From positions 90,826,889 through 90,890,888 of the forward strand of contig NC_084759.1 in the NCBI RefSeq assembly GCF_028858725.1: DNA of 64,000 bases. Direction: 5' to 3'. The translations under genes and the position numbers were made by a program. The notes below the pieces were generated by a model. That model saw nothing but the letters and a program-made list of their open reading frames with translations, ran no database searches and was not told the origin of the DNA. This document shows, piece by piece, positions 51,570 through 62,843 of this stretch. How positions within the stretch are numbered: position 1 is the first letter of the stretch; each line of letters opens with the position of its first letter. The DNA is from Colius striatus. Taxonomy: Eukaryota > Chordata > Aves > Coliiformes > Coliidae.

Positions 51570-51733
51570 TATAAAAGTCCACAGGGAGTGGAAGACAGGG
51601 CTTTTAGGCTTTTGAACACTTTTGCTCCCATTATTCTTCAACTTAAAAGATGAAGCAGTGCGAAAGAGACTGCAGACCCAGGTGAGACAGCCAACAGGCC
51701 ATACTCCCTCCACCAAGACAAGGATCGCCCTTG
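51570..51733 (+). promoter_or_regulatory. TATA-box segment with splice-donor-like sites (candidate alternative first exon)
   Basis: GGGGTATAAAAGTCC holds a strong TATA box (51570-51577). Downstream on the same strand are two donors, CAG/GTGAGA (GT at 51682) and TTG/GTAAGA (GT at 51734). It lies 80 bp past the solo LTR and 450 bp before the WDR4 start codon. It may be a remnant of another LTR or a host alternative promoter; no transcript evidence can be seen. Confidence 0.3.
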
Positions 51734-51959
51734 GTAAGAACTGAGCTTTTCCTCTCTGTGGTGAGGAGTCCCGGGGATAAGTATTGCCGCCATTTTTATC
51801 ATCCGTTAGCGCTCCTTCAGTGAGGTGTGTTTATCAACGGCAATCTCCAATCTGTTGTCTGTCGCCCTAATTTCACATAAATCAACTTCTAACCCTCGAT
51901 TTTGAGAAACTCTTCTTAGTGAAAGCCCCCGGGAGGGACTCTGACTGACAAAAGCCAAG

Positions 51960-52560
51960 CTCTTGCCCTTCCCGCGACACCCTCCCACAGGCGGGACCGT
52001 GTGTCTGCGGAGACAGGTTTCCGGGCCCCCGCCGTGACCCGCACCGGCGCAGATTCTCCCCCTCAGGGTCACCGCCACAGCCACCCCACCACTGCGCAGG
52101 CGCGACGCGGCCCCAGCGTCATCGCCTCGTGCGGTGACGTCTGTGCCCCGCGCCCGCTGCGGCGCGCACGTGGCGGTGTTGACGGATGGAGGAGGACGGC
52201 GATGGCGATGGCCGTGGTGGTGGCGGTGGCGGTGGCGGTGGGAGTCGTGGCCGCGGCCCCGGTGCCGGGCCGGCGCTGGCCATCTGCGGGGAGCTGATGG
52301 CCCTCAGCGGCGGCGGCCGGTTCCTAGCAGCGCGGTACAGGGAGGCCGGGTCAGTGCCAGGCGGCGGGGGTGGGGCCTGCGGGGAGGAGCGGCGGCGATC
52401 TCCCCGCTGTGCGATGCCGAGAGCTGCCCCGTGAGGGTTCGCTACCCATCACCTGTGGCTTCCGTGGGGAGCGGCCGGGCCTTCCTGCGCGGCTGGCGGC
52501 CGGTGCGTGGTAGGGGAGCATTACCTGCTCCTGCCGCTCGGGCGAGCCGAGCGTGGCCCA
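51960..52560 (+). promoter_or_regulatory. WDR4: CpG-island promoter of WDR4
   Basis: CpG-rich sequence around WDR4 exon 1. Visible motifs upstream of the ATG: an NRF-1-like ACTGCGCAGGCGCG (52091-52104), a CRE-like TGACGTC (52135-52141) and an E-box CACGTG (52167-52172), 14 bp before the start codon. No TATA box is close by. Confidence 0.75.
52186..52349 (+). CDS. WDR4: WDR4 exon 1
   Basis: Starts [11 protein letters not shown], then a glycine run encoded by GGC/GGT triplets, then [20 protein letters not shown], which aligns with the mammalian N-terminus. The donor is GCCGG/GTCAGT at 52349/52350, somewhat weak. A second ATG (in GELMALSGG) could serve as a start if the glycine-rich part is untranslated. 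Confidence 0.85.
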
Positions 52561-55500
52561 GCGGAGGCCTTTAAGTGCACCCTTGTGCCTTTTCTGATTC
52601 GGAATCACAGAACGGTAGGGGTCGGAAGGGACTTCTAGACATCATATAGTCCACTTTCCCCCCCCCCAAATCAGGTTCAGTTCGATCGGGTCACACAGGA
52701 ACTCGTCCAGGCGGATTTTAAAACCACCAGAGAATGAGACTCCCTACCCTCCCTGGGCAGCCTGTGCCAGTGAATGTCACTTCTAATGCCTCTATAGCAC
52801 TATGGCAATCCATTTGAGAGAGGTGGTTCCTTGAGACAGGAGTCAATTGTGCAAATAACAGCACAGCAATAACATGTTCCAAAAGAGTTGATGCTCTTCA
52901 TAGTTAAGCTTGTGGTTGTTGAAGTTCCAGTAGTTTTAGTTTGGTCTTTTTTATTTGCAGTGAGGATGGTCTCTTCGTATATGATTGCATCAATGCAGAG
53001 AAGACTGTAGAAAATAAAGGGTGAGAAAAAATCTGATTTTTTTCTAGAGGTTCCATCTCCGCCTGAGGTTGTGGGGCATTGAAGATAACAAAAGAAAGTC
53101 AAGGGATGACTCCTTGGTGATGGCTAGGTTGTTTTTGCCAACCCCAAGGGAGATATATATATGGGGGTTTTTTTTTGTTTGTGTTTTATCCCATAGGGGA
53201 AACTGTACACCTTTCTTCTTTTCTAAAGAAACACCAGTAGTATAATGAATTATTCTGTATGGCTTTTTTTGTTCAAGACATTTGTGGAAAAATTGTGCTT
53301 TTTTTTTTTTGTATATTCTCAAAGTCATGAGATTTAAAAACCCAGGAAAGTCTTTTTCTTAGTTTAAAATCCACTACTGGACATTGTTTTACCTGTAGCA
53401 AATTTTACTGTTTTCCCCTGAATTTGTATCAAGATGTGCTAGCACAACAAACCCTAGCAGGGTTTTTTTGTTTGTTTGGTTTTTTTTAAAGCAGATCATG
53501 ATATAAGCTTAGACCGACCAGTTTTCTTCTTTCTTGTTTTTTTTTTTCTTTGCATTAATGGTCAAGTTGGCTCAACATTTTAAGCACTAATAAAACATCT
53601 AGTGTTGTGCTTTGTTCTTCATGCTCCTTCCTAGTGGTTTAAGAACAACCCTCTTGAGGATTGCAGTAACTGTTAGGTTATGAATTCTTTTTTCCCTTCT
53701 TTCTGTTAGGCAGGATGGAAAATCAACAGATAAAGGAAGCGATGACATCCTAGCCTTTACCTTCTCCCCATCGGGAAGTTATTTTGCCCTGACAGATGAC
53801 AGCAAGCGTCTGATTCTGTTCCATACGAAGCCTTCCTGGAAATGTGTTAGCGTCAGGTAAGGAAGCAGGATGTTGAAAGTCACTTTGTTATGGAGTTATG
53901 GCTGCCTAATTTAGAGTTATGAAGTAGCAGTATTTGTGATGCTGCCATTTGCTATCACTAAGTTTCCTTTATTTAATGTTCTTGGGAATTCAAAGGTAAT
54001 TGTCAAGAAGTGATGCACGGTATGCCACACACCAAAAATAGCAATGCAGATGTTTAGATTGTTGGCCAAGGAAAGGATAATCTATTTTCTTACTCCAGAA
54101 GACAGTATTTGCATCTTTAAGAACTGAAGCTTTTACTCACTTCTAGTGAACACCGCTAAGAGAGATACTTAGCAATTTAGTGAGTTTATTGTCCTTTTCT
54201 GTTGATTTAGAAGAGAATTTGTTTTGTGGAGTTTGTGAACTGTCTTAAAAAGCACATCTTTAGAGATGCTACCAATTGTTTTCTGTACTGTAGTAGGATC
54301 CTCTTGAGAAAACACTCTGTAGCTGTCCACCAGAGGTCCTCCAGTTACAAGCTTTCTGCTGCTGCTGGTTGTGGCAGTTGTCTGTGAAAAAGAGGACTTT
54401 CTGAAAAAGTACCTAAGCCCGTGACGTCTCTGCTGCTGGGGGTCTCTGACAAATGTGAGGCTCTGGTTGCAAAAAAAAAAAAGAAAAAGCAGCCTCTGTC
54501 AGCTTGGCTGTGTGTGTAGAGTACATGATGGACCTTTGGTGGGTTAACCAATGTTGTAGTGAGTAAGTAGTCCCAGAAATGGCAATTCATTCTGCAATCT
54601 GTCTTCCGTGCTGCTCTGCCCTGTATATCTTTCCCATAATATGCCATTGGATAATTGTTTGGTGTTTCAGTTTTCTGCTGAAAGATCAGTTAGAACCACA
54701 GTGGTATTTTTTGGAAATGTCGCTACCTCCAATTCGAAAACTAGGAATACAGGTCTCTGTGTATAAAGGGTGTCTGCATAAAAAAAAGAATGCCATATTT
54801 GAGCTACGTAACTTGAGTCCATATTCTGTGACAAGCTATATAGAAGGTTTCATGCAGTGTTAGCTTTTCTAGGCAGCTAATTTCCAGCAAGGGGAACTTT
54901 TGAATCTATATGTTTAAGATCAATGGCAGTTCAATGAACTTGGAGCAAGACTTTTTCTTGTTGGCAAGGTAACCTGTTTTGAAACTCTACTGCCTGAGCC
55001 TGCAGTGTGTTAGGCATTCCTGTACTGTGTGTTTTCCCATTGTTACAATATTTCTTTAAACAGTCACTAAAAACTTCTGGAATTTCTGCCTTCCTACTTA
55101 AGTACAGCATGTTGTTCTTTTGCCTCCAGATAGTCACTAAATTTCAGAGCAGGTGAATAGAAAATGTCTATTCCCTACGATTCTTGGTGTCTGCAGTCCT
55201 GTGTTAGCACACAGGATGTAGAGAGGTTTGGGAAAGAAGTGTTATGAAAAGAAAAGAATAGCAGTAACTCTTAAGTTGCAGACGCATTCTCCAGACTAAG
55301 TGATTTAACCTTTTTTAAAACTCATTTTCTGATAAACATGGTTCTTATTTTTATCTGAAAAGTTGTAAGAAAACTGTTACCTGCTACACTGACAACTGGA
55401 GCTATAAGATACTGACAAACGATGAAGGAACGTCAGAGTTCAAGTTCAGGGCTTTGCCTGGACAGGCTATCTTGAGATCATAGCTCTCTGACTCTGGATG

Positions 55501-58500
55501 TGAGGAAGAATCCTTGAGGCTCACAAGGAAGGGCTTCCTTTTACAGTACAAAGTGGCAACTGGAGAAGTAGTTTCAACACAATTTTTAGATATGTTCCTG
55601 TAAAGGACTTTCACTAGAAGAACTCCTGCCTTGTCTTCTTTTGACATGTTTAACTTGTATGTTTATCATGCAGAATGCAAGAAAGTTAACCAGCTTTCTG
55701 TCAGGCTACCTAGGCAGGATGCTCAGTTGAGAAAGGACCGAAGCAAAATACAGGCATGCAGCTTCAATGGTGTCTCCTTTGTTTTTTTTCTCCACTCCCC
55801 CCAGATGTTTGCTATTACATAGTTTAGTTATTTAATAGATCTCAAAAGTGTTATTTTGGCCACGTACCCTTCCTTAACACTATTCCCATTGCTGCCATTT
55901 CAAGAGTGTTGCATCTGAGAACTTTTTATCCAGTCTCTTGGTCTATTTAACTTGCCAAAAGACTTGCCAAAGCTGCCATCCAGTGCTATTCAAACTGTGC
56001 CATTTTTCTTTCAGGTCTGTTAACAGGAGATGCACTTCCCTGGTTATTACAGCTGCAGAGGATAAGATCCTGATTGCAGACAAGTCTGGAGATGTCTATT
56101 CTTACTCAATAACAGAACCCCAAGCAGGTGGAAAACTTGAGCTGGGTCACTTGTCTCTGCTGTTGGATGTGGTAAGTATGAGCCTTCGTACACTTAGTGT
56201 ACAAACCTGCTGCATTCCTGTTTGTGTCTGGGTCTTTCATCGTTGATCTTGTCTCACATTTGGGAGTTCTTTTTCTTATACAAGTGAAGTATGTTCCCTG
56301 GATTTCGTTGGTGTTTGTGTCTGGAGAGCTTGGTAAGGAAACAAGCTTACTAAAGGGCTGTGTATTCTGAGAGTGTGAGTGTTCAAAAACTCTTCACAGA
56401 AGACTTGGTGGTGGAATGTCTATGTCTGCCGTATCAGTTGAGCTCTTCAATGTTATAAATTTCCTTCTTTCTAAGATGCAGTGAGGCTTCTGGGTGTACC
56501 ATTGGAGCTCAGTGGCTTTCACTGAACCTGGTAGTCAGTATTACTTGTCTTAGTGAGTGAGAAAGTTATTGTCATAAAGATTTATGCTTCCATTGTTGGT
56601 GGAAAAGCATGGCTTAGTGTTTGCACTTACCATTCAGAGCCAGGAGAAACAGTTGATTTACTGCTTAACTTTTTTTGTCCTGATTAGGAAGAACTATATT
56701 AAAACAAACATTGAACTACTTACTGGACACTAAAACTCTCCCTTTACCAACAGGTACTGAGCCCTGATGACCGATATATCCTAACTGCAGACAGAGATGA
56801 GAAGATCAGAGTCAGCTTGACAAAGGCTCCTTATTATATTGTGTCATACTGTCTGGGACACAGAGAGTAAGTTTGTTGTGTTCAAAAGTTACCGTGTGCA
56901 GCTTTTCACTGTGCCTCAGTGGATGAAATGGTTGTCTCCTCAAATCACATTAAGCAGCTAGACCTTCATAGAATGGTTTGAGTTGGAAAAGACCTTTAAA
57001 GGTCATCTAGTCTAACCTCCCTACAGGGTTGTCTTCTGGCCAGTTCTTCAGGACTTCCTTTTCAGCCTGTGGAAAGGACTGTTCTTTCCATGTTCTTCTC
57101 AGTAGTCTTTTTTCCAATGAAGAAGACTCAGTTGGCAAATAGACTTTTAAAAGACCGTTCCCTCTATGTTTTGATGCTTAAATTATCTATCACTTGTAGT
57201 AGTTTCAAAGTCTCTTGACTTTGCCTTCCACCTCTTATGTGGTTTTGTGGGCTTTTGGAGTTTTGTACTTGTTGTTAGGGTTTTTGTGTAAAGTAGGAGG
57301 TTGTGCAAGTTGTTTGTTTGTGTGGCCCCTGCTGCATTTTTTAAGTCCACAATGACAAGGTAGCAGAGAAGATGTGAACCTGCGTAGAGCAGAGAATACA
57401 TGTCGTTCTGTGTGTCTGGCCACTGAGTTGCTTGGGGATAACAGCGCCCTTCCAAGCACATTCTTCGATGAGACGATGCAACATGGTGCAGTCAACTCAC
57501 TGTATCAGAAACAAGAGTTAAAAGAAAGATGGTATGACTGGGCAACTTGAGGAATCTACATTTCTCCACCAAGGTGTTTTAATAGGGTATTTATGACACA
57601 GATTAATTTGGAATGTCAGTCTGATTTTAATAACACTATTTGTTAGTCTAACCTGTGTAGAGTTGACATGGTATAAAAGCAATGGGCTACTCATGTTAGA
57701 CATCTAGGTAGTCTTTGATCAGGTTGGTTTCTACAGCGTAGTTACCGAGCCATGTCTGATGTTTCCACCTACTGTATACACAGTTGTTGTCCTTTCTAAT
57801 GAATAGAAACTGATGGTCAGGGAGACACGTTTAAACAGGCTGTAGTGTCAGCACAAAGAGTTCATTAGCGGCTGCAGAGTGGAAAGGCACTCGGTTTAAA
57901 TTGACTGAAACGTATTTAAGCATTCAGTATTTAAATTAGGAATGAATAACCAAAGGATTATATAAAGCAGCTATAATTGCTGTCTTGTTTCATGCTCCTA
58001 GTTTTCTTCTTTCAGTGGGATGTGTGATTATTCTTGTTGGATCTAATACGCCTGCGTGCACCTGCCGTTGCTGCTTTGGAAGTTTGTATTACAGTGACCG
58101 ATTCTCTTCCTTTTTTAAATGGCCTTAAAATTATGCACCTTTTCAAAAGCAAAACCTTCCCACTCAGATAATGTTCTTCTCAAGTCACTGTGTTTTGAGT
58201 TGCTGAGCTCTAAGGTAATAACGAACTCCAGAAGTTTAGGTCCTCATTACTGAGCAAAGACAGATCACTGTAGACAGCAGTATCACATACTTTTGAAAAA
58301 CAAGGTTTCTGGCTGAACGTAGGCTCTTGTGGTAAATTGCCATATGCTTGCTTGTAGCCTTTACAAAATTTTATTTTGAACAGTCTCCAACTGTGATGGG
58401 AAAGATCTGGTACTCTGAAAGCTGAGTCATCACTATTGTTGTGTTCTGAAAGCATCTGTTGATTCACGTTTTTAATGTGCATCATGCATTGAGAAAGGGG

Positions 58501-60212
58501 AACACGCATATTTGGTGGAAATGTCAATGTTCTCAGTCAGGAGGAAGCCAGTAGAATTCCTTGGGTGCAGATGGGGAAATATTTTTTTCAGTTAAGTGGA
58601 AAGTCAGCTAGTTTTTGTACTGTATATGCTATAGTAGGTACTGTAGACATACTTTTCCTTTCTTCTAATTAGTTTGATGTGGAGACTCTGTTTATTATAA
58701 ACTTATCTTTAAAATCAATGTTTTCTCTTGCTGTGTGTTTGAAGACCAGAGTGTAATGCAAGAAAGTTCAACTTTTGACTGCTTTCCCTTTAGGTTTGTA
58801 AGTAGAATACTTGTCATACCCAACTATCCTGATCTACTGTTGTCAGCTTCTGGGGTATGTATTTCTTCAAAAAATTATCTTTCTTGAAAATTGAGATTTT
58901 CAATTATTGGCTTGCGTTTCCCCCAAGTTCTGTGGGATACTTGGAATAATCTCTTGTGGTTTACAGCATGCCCTCCTTCCTCCTCTCCCTCACGTCTCTG
59001 TTCAGCATTTAGCCATTCTGTGTTTGTAGCAAGGCTAGCTTCTTACTGAGATCTTTAGGATGGAGGAATCACAAAGTCCTCAGTGTTTCTTCATCGTTAA
59101 CTCTTACTTTGGAGCACAGACAAACTTTAGTCACTGGGCTTTGAAATGAATGGGTATTATACCAGCATCCATGATAATGAGCGTCTCAAGAATGAATGGC
59201 CTTAAAATCACAGATATATTTTTAGAGCTTTGAAGATGAGAAAAATCATACTCTCAAAACTCTCCCACTTGCTTTCGCCTGTGAGACTTGTTCTTAATTA
59301 TGTCCCCGTGTCCTCATAGTACATCCAGTGTATGTTATGTAGAGAGTGCAGTGCAGTGCTACATAGTGCTTGGATGAGGACTGAAGTGAGTGTTGCTTTC
59401 TTTCCTTCCCCCAGCCCTTTTCTTAAGTTGATGGCATCCTACTGACATGCCAGACCTGTACAGAGTGAGTAAATGGAGGAAATAATATTATTGGTTTCCC
59501 AGACTACTAAAAATGCAGAGGAAACAAATAGTGTTTTCTGTGAAGATAATAGTGATTCTTAGCATTTGGTTTCAGCTCCTGCTCTTGCTTCCCTAAGGCT
59601 CTTGACTCTCGTTCCTCTAATTCTTTAAGCAATAGTGGCATTAGTGCTGTATGCCACTGTATTTCATTTTTAACAAATGCTCTTCGATGACTCTTTTGTT
59701 TTTTCCAGAGAGGTGTTTAGCTTCTCTCTAAGAGTTTACTAAATCAAATGAGAATTTGGGTGATAACAAGGTTAGTGGCAGAGAAGGGTGGCCTGAAAGA
59801 ATTGCCATTAAAATGCTGAGCACGTGTATTACTGTGCTGTTTGAGACAGACTGGAAATGTGCTCCTCCAGCTACCCAATTTCTACTTCAAAAGGAGAACT
59901 GAAGTTAGCATGATTGAATAATTTAGAATGGAGGGTGAAAATTGTGTTAATTAAAATGCTTTATCTGCAATTTGAGGTCTTAACTAAATGACTATTTAGC
60001 AGCTTTTGTGGGAAGCTCTTCAGGGAAACAGGATTTAGCTGAAGGCCACAAGTGGCCTCTCTTTGCCTGAGGTGCTGTTAGTAATAGACTTCTGTCTGTT
60101 TCCATCTGTCCAGGATTCGACTCTGAGACTCTGGGAGTACAAAAGCGGGGAAGAAGTGCACTGCTGTCATCTAAGTAGCATTTGTGGGTCTGAAACAACA
60201 AACACTGACCAG
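52186..60212 (+). CDS. WDR4: WDR4, non-catalytic subunit of tRNA m7G46 methyltransferase, N-terminal and central part; seven exons
   Basis: WDR4 is a WD-repeat beta-propeller that holds METTL1 on tRNA so that G46 in the variable loop is methylated to m7G; it is nuclear. Exons 52186-52349, 52961-53020, 53710-53856, 56015-56171, 56754-56866, 58794-58854 and 60114-60212 join in one frame (801 nt, 267 codons), each with GT/AG borders. Diagnostic segments: [104 protein letters not shown]. The arginine of DEKIR equals human R170, which is changed in a primordial-dwarfism family, and is kept here (codon at 56808). The N-terminus differs from mammals: an acidic/glycine-rich lead ([15 protein letters not shown]). 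The C-terminal exons were not found before 64000 and must lie to the right. Confidence 0.94.
52597..52771 (-). repeat. CR1 3' fragment
   Basis: GGAATCACAGAACGGTAGGG, GGTCGGAAGGGACTTCTAGA and CCCTGGGCAGCCTGTGCCAG on the plus strand. It is antisense to WDR4, within intron 1, with a C-run insertion. Confidence 0.9.
52961..53020 (+). CDS. WDR4: WDR4 exon 2 (small, 60 nt)
   Basis: Acceptor TTTTTTATTTGCAG, donor AAAGG/GTGAGA. It encodes [20 protein letters not shown] when joined to exon 1, which matches the mammalian SLFIYDCSAAEK segment (first propeller strand). It is too short to show up as a separate open frame, and phase 2 on both sides supports it. Confidence 0.9.
53710..53856 (+). CDS. WDR4: WDR4 exon 3
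   Basis: Acceptor CTTTCTGTTAG, donor GTCAG/GTAAGG. It encodes [38 protein letters not shown] and [11 protein letters not shown]. The ALTDDSKRL block is nearly invariant in the family. Confidence 0.95.
56015..56171 (+). CDS. WDR4: WDR4 exon 4
   Basis: Acceptor TTTTTCTTTCAG, donor GATGTG/GTAAGT. It encodes [39 protein letters not shown] and [13 protein letters not shown], a full WD blade. Confidence 0.95.
56754..56866 (+). CDS. WDR4: WDR4 exon 5
   Basis: Acceptor CTTTACCAACAG, donor CAGAGA/GTAAGT. It encodes [20 protein letters not shown], then [18 protein letters not shown], with the conserved DRDEKIR loop that faces tRNA and METTL1 in the human complex. Confidence 0.95.
56966..57065 (-). 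repeat. CR1 3' fragment
   Basis: CATAGAATGGTTTGAGTTGG, then AAAAGACCTTTAAAGGTCATC and CTAACCTCCCTACAGG, antisense CR1 tail, about 100 bp, in WDR4 intron 5. Confidence 0.88.
58794..58854 (+). CDS. WDR4: WDR4 exon 6 (61 nt)
   Basis: Acceptor TTCCCTTTAG, donor TCTGGG/GTATGT. It encodes [20 protein letters not shown]. The following exon opens with the D of the SGD/S-T-LRLW motif. Confidence 0.93.
60114..60212 (+). CDS. WDR4: WDR4 exon 7
   Basis: Acceptor CCATCTGTCCAG, donor GACCAG/GTACAC, 99 nt, phase 0 on both sides. It encodes [20 protein letters not shown], then [13 protein letters not shown]. Confidence 0.94.
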
Positions 60213-61769
60213 GTACACCCATGTGTATTTATGCTTTTGCTATCCTCCTGACTCCCAAACGTGTTTGTTGCATTTTGTCAGGAGTGCTTCCCTTCTGTTG
60301 CCGAGTTTGGAAGTTATGTGAGACCTAGAAACTGTTACAATAGCCTAGGATTTCAGGAAGGGAAGCAAGTCCCTGAATTCTGTTCTCGTGTCTTTGTGTA
60401 CATTTCTAAAAGGGCCGAGTGGCTAACAAAAGAAGCTGTGAAATTGTTTGTAGTTCTTCACAAATGTAACTTCTGCATGTTGGACAAAGCTTTCACTTAA
60501 AACTTTTTCCAAAACCATGAGTGCCTTAGTATCTGAGCCAGAAAATATCCTGTAACAATGGAAAGATCCAAAAATTCACTCATTAAAAAAACCCAAATCT
60601 TAGAATTTCTAGTGTTCAGGTTGCAATTTTTCTGAGCAAAGAGGAGCTTTGTAACATTTGTAACCAGTCACTTGGAATAGTACTGCCCTGTGGAGTCAAA
60701 ACACTGGGCTCCTTTCTTTGGGTTGTTCTGAGGCTGGTCAGGGTCCAAACTTAAAATGTGTGACTCCTCCATGAAAACTGAATGTCCCAGGAGCTCTGCA
60801 GTCTGTACATGAGAGGTGCCATACGTATGTGCTTGGAGTGCTACTGGGATTTGGGGTGCTGATCTGATGTGAGCAGTGGTTTTGGCAGCACGTTTTCTCT
60901 GGTTTTCATCTTTCTTGTCACATGAATTGGCATATGACCTATTAGCAGGGAAACAGCACTTGTTCTCATCCCTGCTGTGTACATCGTATTAAGCCAGCTG
61001 CTAATCTCTTGGTCATTTTAGAGTTATTAATCTTACCATCAGTCCTGCTGGGTGTGTTTTTCACGTGAATCTCTCGAGCTATTTGTTTTTCTGAATACTA
61101 ATCTGTCTCTCAATTGTTTGGTGACTGGGAAGCCTGTAGCCATGCATGGTCCTTGAAGCAAATCCACTGCAGAATTCATATCCAGGCTGAAACGGAATTG
61201 AAGAGGTCTGTCTTTCCTCCCTTGTTTGCTGTTGTGGTTTTGATTAGTCCAATGTGTTGTACTCAGTCTTTCCCAGCAGGTGGGAGCCGTTCCTGGAGAT
61301 CTCTCAGAGGTTCTTTACTGTCCCTGTAGGTCTGGTCTGATCTTGTTAGTAGGATTCCCAGTTACTAAACTGGAAGCACAACCCATGGAATGACCAAGCT
61401 CCTAGGGACAGATCTGACAACTGGAGATTTTTTTTTCTGTGCAGAAGACATCAGCAAGTTGGGGTTTTTTTGTATTGGAGTAGTAACACGCAACCTTGTG
61501 TCCGTACATAAGCCCAGGAAAGCAGCAACTTGCATCACAGCATTCAAAGCTTATTGGTTTTGGCCTAGAGTTCCTGTTAGCAGGAATTCAGAGTAGTATC
61601 TATATGCACAATTTAATCTGCTCCTGATCTTGAAAGTATAATTTAAATGTACTTGAGCCAGAGACCTTTTGTACACATTCACAAGGTCTCTGACTCATTT
61701 CAGCTTGAGTCTACTACTTGAAATCTTTGAAGTAGATGTTGCTAGGTGGTTTTATTTTTTTTCCTACAG

Positions 61770-62843
61770 GCAAAAAACAGGTGTGTACCAAATTACGTGA
61801 CAAGTCTGTCTAGCTGTTATCCTCTTATAGTCTGGATGCATCAGGATTTGAGTGAGGAAAGGAGGATTAAGGTTGAGGCAAACCTACAAAATTACTTTAC
61901 CACATATAGCCTTCTGGAAATAAAGTATCTTGAGGAGTTTCAAAGCCAATATATTTTATCTTTGTGCTCAAAAGTTGCCAATGAAAGTGCTTTGTTGAAA
62001 CAACGTGGTTTGCTAGCCACTGAATCCATGTCTGCTTTAATGTTGCAAGGTATTTCTTTTGGAGGGAAGAAGTTTTCTTTTAAAATGCTTTGCCTTCTAG
62101 CTTTATTAGATTATTGAAGATAAGTAAGAAACAATCTGTGAAGTAGGGAATGCCATCATAAATTTAAAAAGTGCTAGTTTTTGCTTAGACTATCTTAGCA
62201 TTTAGTAAGGTAGCTTGCATGTAAATTAACATCTTCATCTTACACAGGATCCTAACTCTATTGCTTACAAACAAGTTCATAAAAAATAAAGTATATAATA
62301 AACCTCAAACAACATTGGATAAACTAGCAAATGTTAGTGGAAAAAAACCCTTGTTGCTTCAAGCAGGAACTGTTTTTAAAATGATCTCTAACTCTCTTAG
62401 TATGTTTTCAAAAGGCTTTTGAATGTAGTTTAGTAATACTTAGCCTCTCTCCTTACACACCTGATAAAGTCCCTTCCATAGGATACTCTTTAGGCTGACG
62501 GAGTCTCTCACTAGAAATTTGGGGTGCATCTTTAACTGTTTGAGGAGTCTCTGTTTAGTTTGTTCTGAATCACAGAATCTTTCTTTACCAGTTTCTTTAC
62601 CTTGGTGTGAGTGAGCAATGACAGAAATGGAAACCCCACAAAGTGTGGGTTAATAAAAATAACCCAGCAGTTCATAAACTGTATTCCTGCAATATTTTGT
62701 GGTTCTTCTGTCCGCTGCCAGATGTGTCTTCTAACGGTGGACTTGGAAACCTCAAGCTATCCTGTTCCTTGAGTCTGTGAAGTTCTGCTTACTCTCTTGC
62801 AGGAGCTTTAGAGTCTGCCTCTGATGATCCTAAATTTGCGTGA
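61770..62843 (+). CDS. Unidentified two-exon coding candidate downstream of WDR4 exon 7 (61770-62049 and 62803-62843)
   Basis: I do not recognise this protein. A 124-codon frame begins within a pyrimidine tract; the acceptor TTTTTTCCTACAG (AG at 61768-61769) opens an exon that encodes AKNRCVPNYVTSLSSCYPL, then IVWMHQDLSEERRIKVEANL, QNYFTTYSLLEIKYLEEF and further protein-like sequence to TESMSALMLQ. A donor CAAG/GTATTT follows (62049/62050, phase 1). At 62803, after a good acceptor (CTTACTCTCTTGCAG), phase 1 continues as GALESASDDPKFA and stops at 62841. The composition (W, C, H, Y spread, amphipathic pattern) looks coding. The exon starts in phase 0, exactly the phase in which WDR4 exon 7 ends, so splicing from WDR4 would give an alternative C-terminus. 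It does not resemble the known WDR4 sequence after CCHL. Alternatives: an exon of another gene, or a decayed retrocopy. Confidence 0.4.

Larger units (their letters stand above)
52350..60113 (+). other. WDR4: WDR4 introns 1-6
   Basis: The intervals between exons hold two CR1 tails, short T/AT-rich stretches (53152-53180) and otherwise unrecognised sequence. The largest introns are 53857-56014 and 56867-58793. No snoRNA or other RNA gene is identified. Confidence 0.7.

Noticed and set aside
52134-52574. 146-codon plus-strand frame over WDR4 exon 1
   Set aside because: Out-of-frame Arg/Trp-rich shadow of exon 1 and its CpG island.
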